Positions 1-5,243 of a stretch of 8,520 bases of DNA are shown piece by piece. The stretch is taken from positions 1-8,520 of the forward strand of contig CAKVFO010000140.1 in NCBI GenBank assembly GCA_934746785.1. Direction: 5' to 3'. Both the position numbers and the translations under genes were made by a program. The notes beneath the pieces are model-generated. The model was not told where the DNA came from. It was given only the letters and a program-made list of their open reading frames with translations, and did no database searches. How positions within the stretch are numbered: position 1 is the first letter of the stretch; every line of letters starts with the position of its first letter. This stretch comes from an uncultured Clostridium sp. (GTDB lineage Bacteria; Bacillota; Clostridia; Clostridiales; Clostridiaceae).

Positions 1-4
1 GATT

Positions 5-55
5 CTCCTCAATATTTTCTAGTACGATAATACCATATTTTTTATCCTACGACAA
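5..55 (-). promoter_or_regulatory. Outward-facing promoter and ribosome binding site for a gene beyond the left edge
   Basis: Read on the minus strand, TTGTCG (complement of 50-55) and TATTAT (complement of 27-32) are separated by 17 bases, a good sigma-A match (4/6 and 5/6). Downstream on the same strand, GAGGAG (complement of 5-10) is a plausible Shine-Dalgarno sequence about where one would be needed for a start codon just outside the window. The presumed gene itself cannot be seen. A/T-rich DNA yields chance promoter matches, so the call rests on promoter and ribosome binding site lying in the right order. Confidence 0.45.
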
Positions 56-166
56 TTATCTTACCACCTAGGGATAGTAATAAGTATTAAAAGCATACAT
101 AAAAAATAATAATTGAAAAATTAATTTTTTTATTAAAAGAGATAAAAAAATGAAAAATTGCGTTAC

Positions 167-191
167 CCTTAAATATTAAAAATTTAAGGAG
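167..191 (+). promoter_or_regulatory. Hairpin overlapping the ribosome binding site of the 97-aa gene
   Basis: CCTTAAAT (167-174) is a perfect complement of ATTTAAGG (182-189), with a 7-base loop. The right arm contains the first four bases of the AAGGAG Shine-Dalgarno sequence (186-191) that sets the start at 201. If it forms in the mRNA it would partly hide the ribosome binding site. The stem has only three G-C or C-G pairs in an AT-rich region, so it may be weak or fortuitous. Confidence 0.35.
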
Positions 192-200
192 TGATGTAAA

Positions 201-494
201 ATGAATACAATCAAAAGAAAAGATATTAATAAAGAAATAGAGGAGTTAAATAAAATATTAAGCAAGTATACATATATGTATGAAGAGGCTTGCGATGAGT
301 TAGTCGAACGTGGGTATGAATTTGAATATTTAGGGACAGGCAGTAGTTCATACATTTGTAGTAAAAGCATTCAGGTGATGGACATAGTTAGTAGAAGATA
401 TTTAAATGGAGAATACTTAGCAGTAGGTATTTGTAATAGAGGTAATGGTAGAGGAGTATTATATAGAGGATATGTTAAAGCCATAGTTGATTAA
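201..494 (+). CDS. Hypothetical protein, 97 aa
   Basis: I do not recognise a family. The ORF starts at ATG 201 with AAGGAG 9 bases upstream and ends at TAA 492-494. The N-terminal third (about residues 5-40) is charged and rich in Lys, Glu, Leu and Ile, predicting one or two amphipathic helices. The rest has an aromatic- and glycine-rich pattern (a GTGSSS stretch near residue 46, NRGNGRG near residue 80) that looks like beta strands with turns. It has two isolated cysteines (53 and 78) but no paired metal-binding motif, signal peptide or membrane segment, so a small soluble cytoplasmic protein is likely. No clear promoter was found, and a hairpin lies just downstream. The good ribosome binding site and sensible amino-acid composition support a real gene; function unknown. 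Confidence 0.7.
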   Translation: MNTIKRKDINKEIEELNKILSKYTYMYEEACDELVERGYEFEYLGTGSSSYICSKSIQVMDIVSRRYLNGEYLAVGICNRGNGRGVLYRGYVKAIVD

Positions 495-515
495 TATATT
501 ATAATTTAAATAAAA

Positions 516-551
516 CACACACTAGGAAAGTTAATTAATTCTTAGTGTGTG
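516..551 (+). terminator. Thirteen-base-pair hairpin after the 97-aa gene, possible terminator
   Basis: Positions 516-528 pair with 539-551 over 13 bp, with one G-U wobble (525/542) and a 10-base loop. It lies 21 bases after the stop codon at 494. It lacks the usual immediate T-tract (the following bases are AAATATATATATG, then TTTTT), so it may be a weak terminator or an RNA-stabilising stem. Confidence 0.45.
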
Positions 552-561
552 AAATATATAT

Positions 562-687
562 ATGTTTTTATTAAGTAAATCACAAAGGATAAGAGAAGTT
601 TATGGAGCAGATACTATGAATAGAATTAAGGAATTAAGAGAACAACTTTTAAGCCTGGCAAAGATTCATTATGCTGTTATAGATTAG
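562..687 (+). CDS. Doubtful 41-codon ORF upstream of the metallopeptidase
   Basis: An open frame runs from ATG 562 to TAG 685-687, its stop 11 bases before the metallopeptidase start. The 562 ATG has no convincing ribosome binding site. An internal ATG at 616 has GGAG (604-607) 8 bases upstream, which would give only 23 residues. The predicted peptide is Arg/Lys/Leu-rich and helical, with no recognised motif. It could be a leader peptide, the tail of a decayed gene (the frame is closed by a stop at 550-552), or simply non-coding. YgjP-type peptidase genes often sit beside type I restriction genes, but this fragment cannot be identified as part of one. Confidence 0.25.
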   Translation: MFLLSKSQRIREVYGADTMNRIKELREQLLSLAKIHYAVID

Positions 688-698
688 AGGAATTATAA

Positions 699-1412
699 AT
701 GAAATTAGGTTTTCAATATGGTACAAGATATATTGAGTTTAAAGTAATATTTAGAAACAGAAAAACAATGAGTATTGAAGTAGATCCTAATGGAGAAATA
801 ATAGTTATTTCTCCAAGAGGGGGCTCTAATGAAATAATTATAGATAAAGTTAAAAGTAAGGCATCATGGATAATTAAGAAACTTTATGAAATAAGAAATA
901 TTAATGTAAATAAAATAAATCGTGAAGCAGTGAACGGAGAATCATATCTTTATTTGGGAAGAAATTATTCACTTTTTATAATTGATAATAAAAGTATAAA
1001 AGAAATTAAGGTCAAGTTATTTAGAGGCAAGTTTATTGTTACTACATTTACAAGAAATGAAGAAAAAATAAAGAATGCTTTAGAAAATTGGTATCGAGAA
1101 AAAACATTGAAAAAAGTAAAAGAGAGAGTAGCATATTATAAGCCTTTTTTTAATGAAGAAGTTAAAGAAATTAAGGTTAAAGAGCAAAAGAAGAGATGGG
1201 CTAGTTGCCGTGCTAATAATGAGTTGTTGTTTAATTGGAGATGTAGTATGGCACCATCTAATATACTTGATTATATTGTAGTTCATGAGATGTGCCATAT
1301 GAAGTATAAGAATCATTCTAAGGAATTCTGGCAGAGCCTCTATATTATATTGCCTGATTACGAATTTAGACGAGAATGGCTTAGAGATAATGGAATAAAG
1401 TTAGATTTATAA
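699..1412 (+). CDS. YgjP/DUF45 family zinc metallopeptidase, 237 aa
   Basis: A cytoplasmic putative zinc metalloprotease of the YgjP (DUF45, SprT/WLM-like) family. The signature is complete: HEMCH at residues 196-200 is the HExxH zinc-binding and catalytic motif, and His206 in NHSKEFW is the expected third ligand. Upstream, KKRWASC (164-170) matches the family's R-W-G/A-S-C block. The N-terminal half (about 15-115) has the alternating strand pattern of the family. The length is typical. ATG 699 is preceded by AGGAA about 5-6 bases upstream. No signal peptide or membrane segment is seen. The physiological substrate of this family is not well established; members are often found beside type I restriction-modification genes, but none is visible here. 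The gene ends directly at a bidirectional terminator. Confidence 0.9.
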   Translation: MKLGFQYGTRYIEFKVIFRNRKTMSIEVDPNGEIIVISPRGGSNEIIIDKVKSKASWIIKKLYEIRNINVNKINREAVNGESYLYLGRNYSLFIIDNKSIKEIKVKLFRGKFIVTTFTRNEEKIKNALENWYREKTLKKVKERVAYYKPFFNEEVKEIKVKEQKKRWASCRANNELLFNWRCSMAPSNILDYIVVHEMCHMKYKNHSKEFWQSLYIILPDYEFRREWLRDNGIKLDL

Positions 1413-1446
1413 AAAAGTAGTCATATTTTTATATGGCTACTTTTTT
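1411..1446. terminator. Bidirectional intrinsic terminator between convergent genes
   Basis: A 16-bp stem (1411-1426 with 1431-1446) containing one T-G wobble closes a TTTT loop. The arms begin with six A's and end with six T's, so it reads as a terminator on both strands. It serves the metallopeptidase gene (plus) and the zinc-ribbon/RHH gene (minus). Confidence 0.9.
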
Positions 1447-1450
1447 GTAA

Positions 1451-1939
1451 TTAAATTATATCCTTTTCAGAGTTTTTTATCTTTAAGTTCTTTTTGTAGG
1501 ATAGTAATACTTCGGTTATTAAATCTTGTAATGATATTTCTTTTTTTATACTAAGTATCTGGTAGTATTTTTTTAGGTCTGGATTTATTTTAATGTTTAG
1601 TTGAGTAAGATTATCATTAAATTCAGAGGCAGTCCTTAGTGACTGTGTAGTTCTGCAATTATTACAAGTATTATCAAATCCACTTTTTTTACCGATAAAT
1701 CTAAAGTTATTTTCTATATTAATAAACTTGTTGGTATCGTATTTTTGAACATTAAAGTAAGTATTACAAGCATTACAGTATCTTTGAAGAAAAATAGTTT
1801 CGTTTTCAATGCAAAAGCGATATTTGCTGATGCTTGCTGCAACGTATTTAGGCAAATATATTTCTTTATCTTTTACTAAAAAAGTTTCACTTTCATATGT
1901 ATTTTTATAGTGTTTAGGTATATTAATAATTTCATTCAT
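1451..1939 (-). CDS. Putative zinc-binding, ribbon-helix-helix-like protein, 162 aa
   Basis: I recognise no named family. The N-terminal part carries two CxxC pairs, Cys55/Cys58 (YCNACN) and Cys92/Cys95 (TCNNC), spaced 33 residues apart, as in a zinc ribbon. The C-terminal part (about 114-150) begins with a short strand, LNIKINPDL, followed by two predicted helices ending in LITEVLLSYKK. This resembles a ribbon-helix-helix fold, as in Arc/CopG-type DNA binding. The whole would suit a small DNA-binding regulator or an adaptor in a mobile element, but that is inference. The start at 1939 is well supported by AAAGGAGG on the minus strand (complement of 1948-1955), 8 bases upstream. It is a single gene convergent with the metallopeptidase. 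No convincing promoter was found upstream. Confidence 0.8.
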   Translation of the reverse strand: MNEIINIPKHYKNTYESETFLVKDKEIYLPKYVAASISKYRFCIENETIFLQRYCNACNTYFNVQKYDTNKFINIENNFRFIGKKSGFDNTCNNCRTTQSLRTASEFNDNLTQLNIKINPDLKKYYQILSIKKEISLQDLITEVLLSYKKNLKIKNSEKDII

Positions 1940-2046
1940 TTATATTTCCTCCTTTGATATATAAATCTAGAAAAGTGTTAGTATAGATATCTAAAATGTT
2001 ATTTATATAAAAAATCATATCTGTAACTTCCTAGTTTTATATGTAC

Positions 2047-2074
2047 TTGTTTAATTATTTGTATAATATATTAT
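2047..2074 (+). promoter_or_regulatory. Possible promoter ahead of the structured non-coding block
   Basis: TTGTTT (2047-2052) and TATTAT (2069-2074) are separated by 16 bases. Transcription would start near 2081, just before the first stem of the structured block at 2089. The -35 match is only 3/6, so this is weak evidence on its own. Confidence 0.3.
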
Positions 2075-2080
2075 GTTTAT

Positions 2081-2286
2081 ATTTTTATAGGTTTCAAGTT
2101 TTTATTAAGAAAAAGTTTTCTTTATAAGGATTGATGGAAAAAGCAATTTTTAATCAAAAAACCAATTTAAAACTTGAAAGCCTTGTAGTAATAGTACTGT
2201 CGGTTTTGTACAAGGAAACGTTCGTAAGTACCTGTGAATTGTCCTTATACCCTCATGAAACCCACCTAATTACGAGTCATGTAATA
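2081..2286 (+). ncRNA. Candidate structured RNA (unassigned family)
   Basis: This lies in a 570-base stretch without a gene. By hand count 2161-2280 is about 38% G+C, well above the A/T-rich flanks, the pattern expected of structured RNA in a low-GC genome. Visible helices: 2092-2102 pairs perfectly with 2169-2179 (11 bp, extended by AGG 2089-2091 with CCT 2181-2183 across a one-base bulge). CCTTGTA 2181-2187 pairs with TACAAGG 2209-2215 (7 bp). GTACAAGGA 2208-2216 pairs with TCCTTATAC 2242-2250 (8 of 9). ATTAC 2269-2273 pairs with GTAAT 2281-2285. The second and third helices share the same strand and exclude each other, as in a switch. No known riboswitch, 6S, tmRNA, SRP or RNase P signature was recognised, and no terminator follows. 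It could instead be a long 5' leader of the secreted-protein gene, a recombination site or an intron remnant. The strand is chosen from the weak promoter upstream. Confidence 0.35.
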
Positions 2287-2440
2287 TAAATTGCAATAAA
2301 GTGATATAAATTAAAATTAACTATAAGAATGAGAATAAATTTAATATGGAAAGTAATTGAATAAAATTAGTTAATAGAATGGATATAAATAGAGTTGTTT
2401 GATAATTAGGTGATTTATATTATACAAAAAAGTTGTAAAA
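2287..2440. other. A/T-rich spacer, nothing recognised
   Basis: Between the structured block and the promoter of the secreted-protein gene I see no ORF with a ribosome binding site, no strong inverted repeat and no terminator. It contains several loosely similar runs around AATAAA and TTAATA, which are expected by composition. Confidence 0.4.
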
Positions 2441-2469
2441 TTTACATATGTTACATTAAGTGGTATAAT
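2441..2469 (+). promoter_or_regulatory. Near-consensus sigma-A promoter of the secreted-protein operon
   Basis: TTTACA (2441-2446), a 17-base spacer and TATAAT (2464-2469) give 5/6 and 6/6 matches with ideal spacing. Transcription should start near 2476. The mRNA would then open with a hairpin, TTGTAT 2475-2480 pairing with ATACAA 2485-2490 around a TAAG loop, which could stabilise the 5' end. This is the best promoter in the window and implies strong expression of the two genes downstream. Confidence 0.8.
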
Positions 2470-2510
2470 AAAACTTGTATTAAGATACAAATAATAATAG
2501 AAATGGGGTA

Positions 2511-3002
2511 ATGAATATGAGAAAAAGTTCATTCACAAAAAAATTCTTAACAAAAGTTGTCGCAGCAGTTGTATTCGCAACAATTGCATTAGTTGGTTTT
2601 AATGCAAAAACTGCATCAGCAGGTCCAGCACAATCTATAAGTCAATTAGATATAGTTGCATATGGATATGATAGTTGGGGTTCTGGAAGGGGATGGAAAA
2701 GTTCATATACTGGAACTATAACTAGAGATAATTTACATGACTTATGGGTAAACACTTTTCAAACAGGTTATGGTTCAGTAGATTGTGTAAAAATTGATGG
2801 ATCTAATGTAAGTTATACTGATGATAAAAAACCTTATGGTTCAGGAGTTATTAATAATTTTACTAACTCAATAACAATTACAGATAATAGTTATGTTAAA
2901 AGTTTAAGTAGTGGTAGACATACAATTACTGTTCAATGCTCTAGTAGAAATACATTCCCAAGTAGAACAGTTTCTGATAGTGTATCATTTAATGTTGAAT
3001 AA
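2511..3002 (+). CDS. Sec-secreted protein of unknown function, 163 aa
   Basis: A classical signal peptide is visible: a basic n-region (Arg4, Lys5, Lys10, Lys11, Lys15), a hydrophobic core at about residues 16-30 (VVAAVVFATIALVGF) and an AxA-type site, ASA at 35-37, predicting cleavage before Gly38. The mature part is about 126 residues, rich in Ser, Thr, Gly, Tyr and Asn with alternating polar and hydrophobic residues, suggesting a beta-sandwich. Its only two cysteines, Cys92 and Cys143, could form one disulfide. There is no sortase motif, lipobox or C-terminal membrane anchor, so it should be released. ATG 2511 is close to the GGGG of the ribosome binding site (2505-2508); ATG 2517 (161 aa, starting MRKSSF) has better spacing and is probably the true start. 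It is followed after 14 bases by a second gene in the same transcription unit. I recognise no family; bacteriocin, phage-encoded effector or adhesin-like roles are possible but unsupported. Confidence 0.85.
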   Translation: MNMRKSSFTKKFLTKVVAAVVFATIALVGFNAKTASAGPAQSISQLDIVAYGYDSWGSGRGWKSSYTGTITRDNLHDLWVNTFQTGYGSVDCVKIDGSNVSYTDDKKPYGSGVINNFTNSITITDNSYVKSLSSGRHTITVQCSSRNTFPSRTVSDSVSFNVE

Positions 3003-3016
3003 TTAGAGGAATAACT

Positions 3017-3646
3017 ATGAATTTAAAAGTAGGACAAAATCAAGAAATTTCTTATAATTACAATAATAAGAGGAATGTAAATAACAATCAAAATAGTTTT
3101 TCTAAGATTTTGAATGATAATATAAAGAATGATTCTATTAAATTAGATACATCTACTAATAATGTGAATAATATATATAACAGTATTGGTGAAAATAATT
3201 CCATGACAGATGATCAAAAACAAACTTTAATTGAAGATAAGGCTGTTTATGATTCTGAACACTTAAAAGAAAAAGGAATTGAATTTGGAAGTCCAGAATG
3301 GGAGGATTGGAAAAAGGGTGAAGGTTCTGCTTGTATTCCTAGATTAAATGAACCTTGGCAGATAAGACGATCATGGAGAAAAGCCTTTGAAAATTGCAAA
3401 ACACCTGCTGAAAGAAAAGAAGTTATGAATTTAAAACTCACATTATTTGGGATGGAAGGAAAAACAGAAGAAGAGTATGATGCAAAAGTTAGTAGTCCAA
3501 ATAGATTACAAGATTATTTGAAGTATATAGGTTCAAATAAAGAAATGTATGAGGATATAGCAAAGCATGATTTAAGTCATTCATATAAAATATTTATATC
3601 TACTTTAGGAAAATTACAAGATGAAATTATTAATAATATTAAGTAG
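3017..3646 (+). CDS. Hypothetical protein, 209 aa, partner of the secreted protein
   Basis: Second gene of the unit, 14 bases after the first, with AGAGGA (3005-3010) before ATG 3017. The first 60 or so residues are strikingly rich in Asn, Ser and Lys and look disordered; they include an NSFSKIL segment (26-32). From about residue 63 the protein becomes helical and charged, with a Trp-rich centre (GSPEWEDWKKGEG at 91-103, EPWQIRRSW at 112-120) and two cysteines (106 and 127). No signal peptide or membrane segment is visible, so it is probably cytoplasmic or exported by a non-Sec route. I recognise no family with confidence. Tight coupling to a strongly expressed secreted protein suggests a matched function, such as immunity, chaperoning or a second effector, but the sequence does not discriminate. 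A strong terminator follows. Confidence 0.8.
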   Translation: MNLKVGQNQEISYNYNNKRNVNNNQNSFSKILNDNIKNDSIKLDTSTNNVNNIYNSIGENNSMTDDQKQTLIEDKAVYDSEHLKEKGIEFGSPEWEDWKKGEGSACIPRLNEPWQIRRSWRKAFENCKTPAERKEVMNLKLTLFGMEGKTEEEYDAKVSSPNRLQDYLKYIGSNKEMYEDIAKHDLSHSYKIFISTLGKLQDEIINNIK

Positions 3647-3656
3647 ATAAAAGTAG

Positions 3657-3694
3657 CCCTTCACTAAGTTATTTAGTGGAGGGGTATTTTTTTT
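3657..3694 (+). terminator. Intrinsic terminator of the secreted-protein operon
   Basis: CCCTTCACTAA (3657-3667) pairs with TTAGTGGAGGG (3673-3683) over 11 bp with one T-G wobble, around a 5-base loop. An uninterrupted T-tract runs 3687-3694. It begins 10 bases after the stop codon at 3646, a textbook arrangement. Confidence 0.92.
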
Positions 3695-3735
3695 ATAATA
3701 AATGATTTATTACAAAGAAAAGAACTAGTTTAAGT

Positions 3736-3794
3736 TTTCTGGAAAGCAGAAATAGGATATAAATAAGTTATTTTTTTTTAACTTATTCATATCC
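3736..3794. repeat. Two adjacent hairpins in the rep 3' intergenic region
   Basis: The first is a 6-bp stem, TTTCTG 3736-3741 with CAGAAA 3747-3752, loop GAAAG. Two bases later, 3755-3770 pairs with 3779-3794 over 16 positions with a single A-C mismatch, around a loop of eight T's. Neither side of the larger stem is followed by a T-tract, so it is not a standard terminator for the Rep gene, which ends at 3868. A cruciform or single-strand fold beside a rolling-circle-type Rep gene could be part of a replication origin; it could equally be an mRNA 3'-end stem. Confidence 0.55.
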
Positions 3795-3867
3795 ATTAGT
3801 AGAAAATATAGAAAATGATAAAAAATCTAATATGTTATAGTAGGGGAAAAGTTGATACACAATTTGT

Positions 3868-4959
3868 TTAACTATCATCAAAATATAATGAAATATTTTT
3901 TGATAATAAAATGTATGTGGTAATTATACGTAAAGTTTTTATAAAAAATAGTCTTAATGTAAGTGGTGATATATCTATTAACAATAAAGCAATTAATAAA
4001 AATAATGCCATCACAAATAAAGACATAGAATTTGCTTTAATACTGTCTCTAGAGTCTTTTTCTTTATACAAATTAAAATCCATAAAATCTACATGCCCAT
4101 CTAATTCGTTATCAATTTTTATATGATGTATACCGTGTTTAGAAAGTTCCTTTTTATACTTATATAATGTGCCAGCAGAAATAGACTTACTTTCTTCTAC
4201 AAAGTAAGCACACATATTTTTATGTAGTGTATCTGATATTTTTTCTTCATAAAGTAAATTATTAAGAAATACGCTCATTTCTTCTGTTGTTAAAAATCTA
4301 TTTTGTAGTCCTAATTTTAAAAGTTTACTTTTATACATTTCAGTAAGTTCATCTAAGTTGCTAAAGGCAATACCAAATGTTTTGCTAGAAAGAGTTCCTT
4401 TTTTTAGTGCTGCCTTTATAGCAGGATTTTTATATTGGAATTCTACTCTTAGGATATGTTTATTTGCAGTAGGATTTTGAGCACTTTTATCGTAAATATT
4501 ATAAACAAAACTTTTATTATGTTTATGTACCGATGTCTTATAGTTCTTATTGGATTTATAGCGAGAATATTTAAGTTTTTTAAATGCATCGATATATGTT
4601 TGCTTATCTTCTGGACTTGCACAATAATAATCATGTGCAAGATCAATTCTATTAATTTTCCATTCTTGTACATCAGGAACATTATTAAGAATAGCACTGG
4701 CATACTTGTTAAGCAGATCAAATAATAATGTTAAATCATTTTTTACCAATACACATGTATTTTTTCCGTATAAGAATTTTGTTATAGAAAATTTCATGGA
4801 TAAATAATAGTTCTCTGGAATGTACTTAAAATATATTTCGTTATATTTTGCATAGTAGTATGTTGGATTATTTTTTCTATTAGGTTTCCAAATCTTTTTT
4901 GAGTTATTAAGTAAGTTTTTACAGTTATCTGTACTAATAAATAGTGTTATAGTATCCAT
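3868..4959 (-). CDS. Phage/plasmid replication initiation protein-like, with hydrophobic C-terminus, 363 aa
   Basis: Resembles Rep proteins of the filamentous-phage gene II/X and Rep_trans/RstA-type groups, which nick DNA to start rolling-circle replication. Supporting blocks in order: INRIDLAHDYY (102-112), matching the conserved RIDLa-D motif; FVYNIYDKSAQ (151-161), the Y-x-K element; and LRVEFQYKN (170-178), the R-x-E strand. A helical region with GTLYKYKKELSKHGI (263-277) resembles the C-terminal end of these proteins. I could not place a clear HUH metal-binding motif, so nicking activity is inferred from family resemblance. Unusually, residues 311-330 (complement of 3970-4029) form a strongly hydrophobic membrane-like segment, with a second weaker stretch at about 334-353. 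The start at 4959 has a perfect AAAGGAGGTG (complement of 4968-4977). Divergent from the resolvase-like gene. The hydrophobic tail may be a genuine anchor, a fusion, or a read-through into a former neighbour. Confidence 0.75.
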   Translation of the reverse strand: MDTITLFISTDNCKNLLNNSKKIWKPNRKNNPTYYYAKYNEIYFKYIPENYYLSMKFSITKFLYGKNTCVLVKNDLTLLFDLLNKYASAILNNVPDVQEWKINRIDLAHDYYCASPEDKQTYIDAFKKLKYSRYKSNKNYKTSVHKHNKSFVYNIYDKSAQNPTANKHILRVEFQYKNPAIKAALKKGTLSSKTFGIAFSNLDELTEMYKSKLLKLGLQNRFLTTEEMSVFLNNLLYEEKISDTLHKNMCAYFVEESKSISAGTLYKYKKELSKHGIHHIKIDNELDGHVDFMDFNLYKEKDSRDSIKANSMSLFVMALFLLIALLLIDISPLTLRLFFIKTLRIITTYILLSKNISLYFDDS

Positions 4960-4984
4960 GTTTCTTTCACCTCCTTTCCTTTTG

Positions 4985-5042
4985 TTTTTAATTCGCAGCC
5001 TCCAATCTTTATTGATATTTTTAATAAAAGAAGCCTCCTTTC
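4985..5042 (-). repeat. Imperfect direct repeat carrying Shine-Dalgarno-like motifs upstream of rep
   Basis: On the minus strand the pattern GGAGGCT, 4-6 variable bases, then ATTAAAAA occurs twice (complements of 4985-5003 and 5018-5038, 33-35 bases apart). The distal copy is preceded by AAA, giving AAAGGAGG. No ATG, GTG or TTG follows either at normal spacing; an ATT lies 8 and 6 bases downstream respectively. The frame from the distal ATT is open into the rep start at 4959, so an AUU-initiated N-terminal extension of 22 residues is formally possible. A DNA- or RNA-binding repeat is the simpler alternative. Confidence 0.4.
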
Positions 5043-5108
5043 TTTGTGTTTAAAGCATTGTGTATCACTTTTTCTTAATGTTTTAGAGATTATGTTTTAG
5101 AAAAAAAT

Positions 5109-5206
5109 AAAAATCCACTTTTCATTGGATTTTTTTATTGCATTTAAGTGGATTTTTAATTTGCAGTAATGCAAAAGAATTTTTTGCGGACTTTATTGCA
5201 GTTGCG
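5109..5206. repeat. Iteron-like and inverted repeats in the divergent rep/resolvase control region
   Basis: TGGATTTTT occurs at 5126-5134 and 5149-5157, starting two 23-bp units (5126-5148 and 5149-5171) that agree at 17 of 23 positions by my alignment. TTGC recurs at 5138, 5161 and 5184, exactly 23 bases apart, then at 5196 and 5202. An inverted copy, AAAAATCCACTT 5109-5120, is perfectly complementary to 5146-5157 (12 bp) and, over 9 bp, also to 5126-5134, so two alternative hairpins are possible, each followed by T's. TTGCA 5161-5165 and TGCAA 5170-5174 add a small palindrome. These are plausible binding sites for Rep or for the resolvase-like protein, or a replication origin. No convincing promoter for either gene was found in 4960-5243. 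Confidence 0.6.
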
Positions 5207-5243
5207 CGTTAAACTTAAAATAAATGTGGGAGGGGAGGTAAGG

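Noticed and set aside
144..153. HUH endonuclease-type motif in Rep (residues 144-150, VHKHNKS)
   Set aside because: Coordinates here are residues. The middle residue is Lys, not hydrophobic, and the flanks are not a hydrophobic strand, so it was not used as evidence for catalysis.
1080..1316. Minus-strand 78-codon ORF inside the metallopeptidase gene
   Set aside because: Shadow of the well-supported metallopeptidase frame, covering its HExxH region.
2089..2183. CRISPR array or mobile-element terminal repeats
   Set aside because: Only one inverted pair is present, with no regularly repeated unit and spacers, and no cas or transposase gene nearby.
2081..2286. Assignment of the structured block to 6S RNA, tmRNA, or a c-di-GMP, TPP or cobalamin riboswitch
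   Set aside because: The length would suit 6S RNA, but the main stem lies within the 5' half rather than closing the whole molecule. None of the conserved sequence motifs of the named riboswitches is present.
2161..2290. tRNA gene in the GC-richer block
   Set aside because: No T-loop GTTCRANNC motif with an acceptor stem pairing could be found on either strand.
3911..4126. Plus-strand 71-codon ORF with hydrophobic residues opposite the rep 3' end
   Set aside because: Antisense shadow of the Rep C-terminus; no ribosome binding site at a usable distance.
4449..4725. Hydrophobic ORFs of about 90 codons on both strands inside rep
   Set aside because: Both overlap the well-supported Rep frame within its conserved motif region and have no ribosome binding site; the hydrophobic composition is a by-product of A/T-rich antisense or shifted frames.
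5169..5243. N-terminal extension of the resolvase-like protein from ATG 5169
   Set aside because: The frame is open, but there is no ribosome binding site at 5169 and the segment overlaps the repeat array. AGGGGAGGT at 5231-5239 supports ATG 5244, which also begins where family homology begins.
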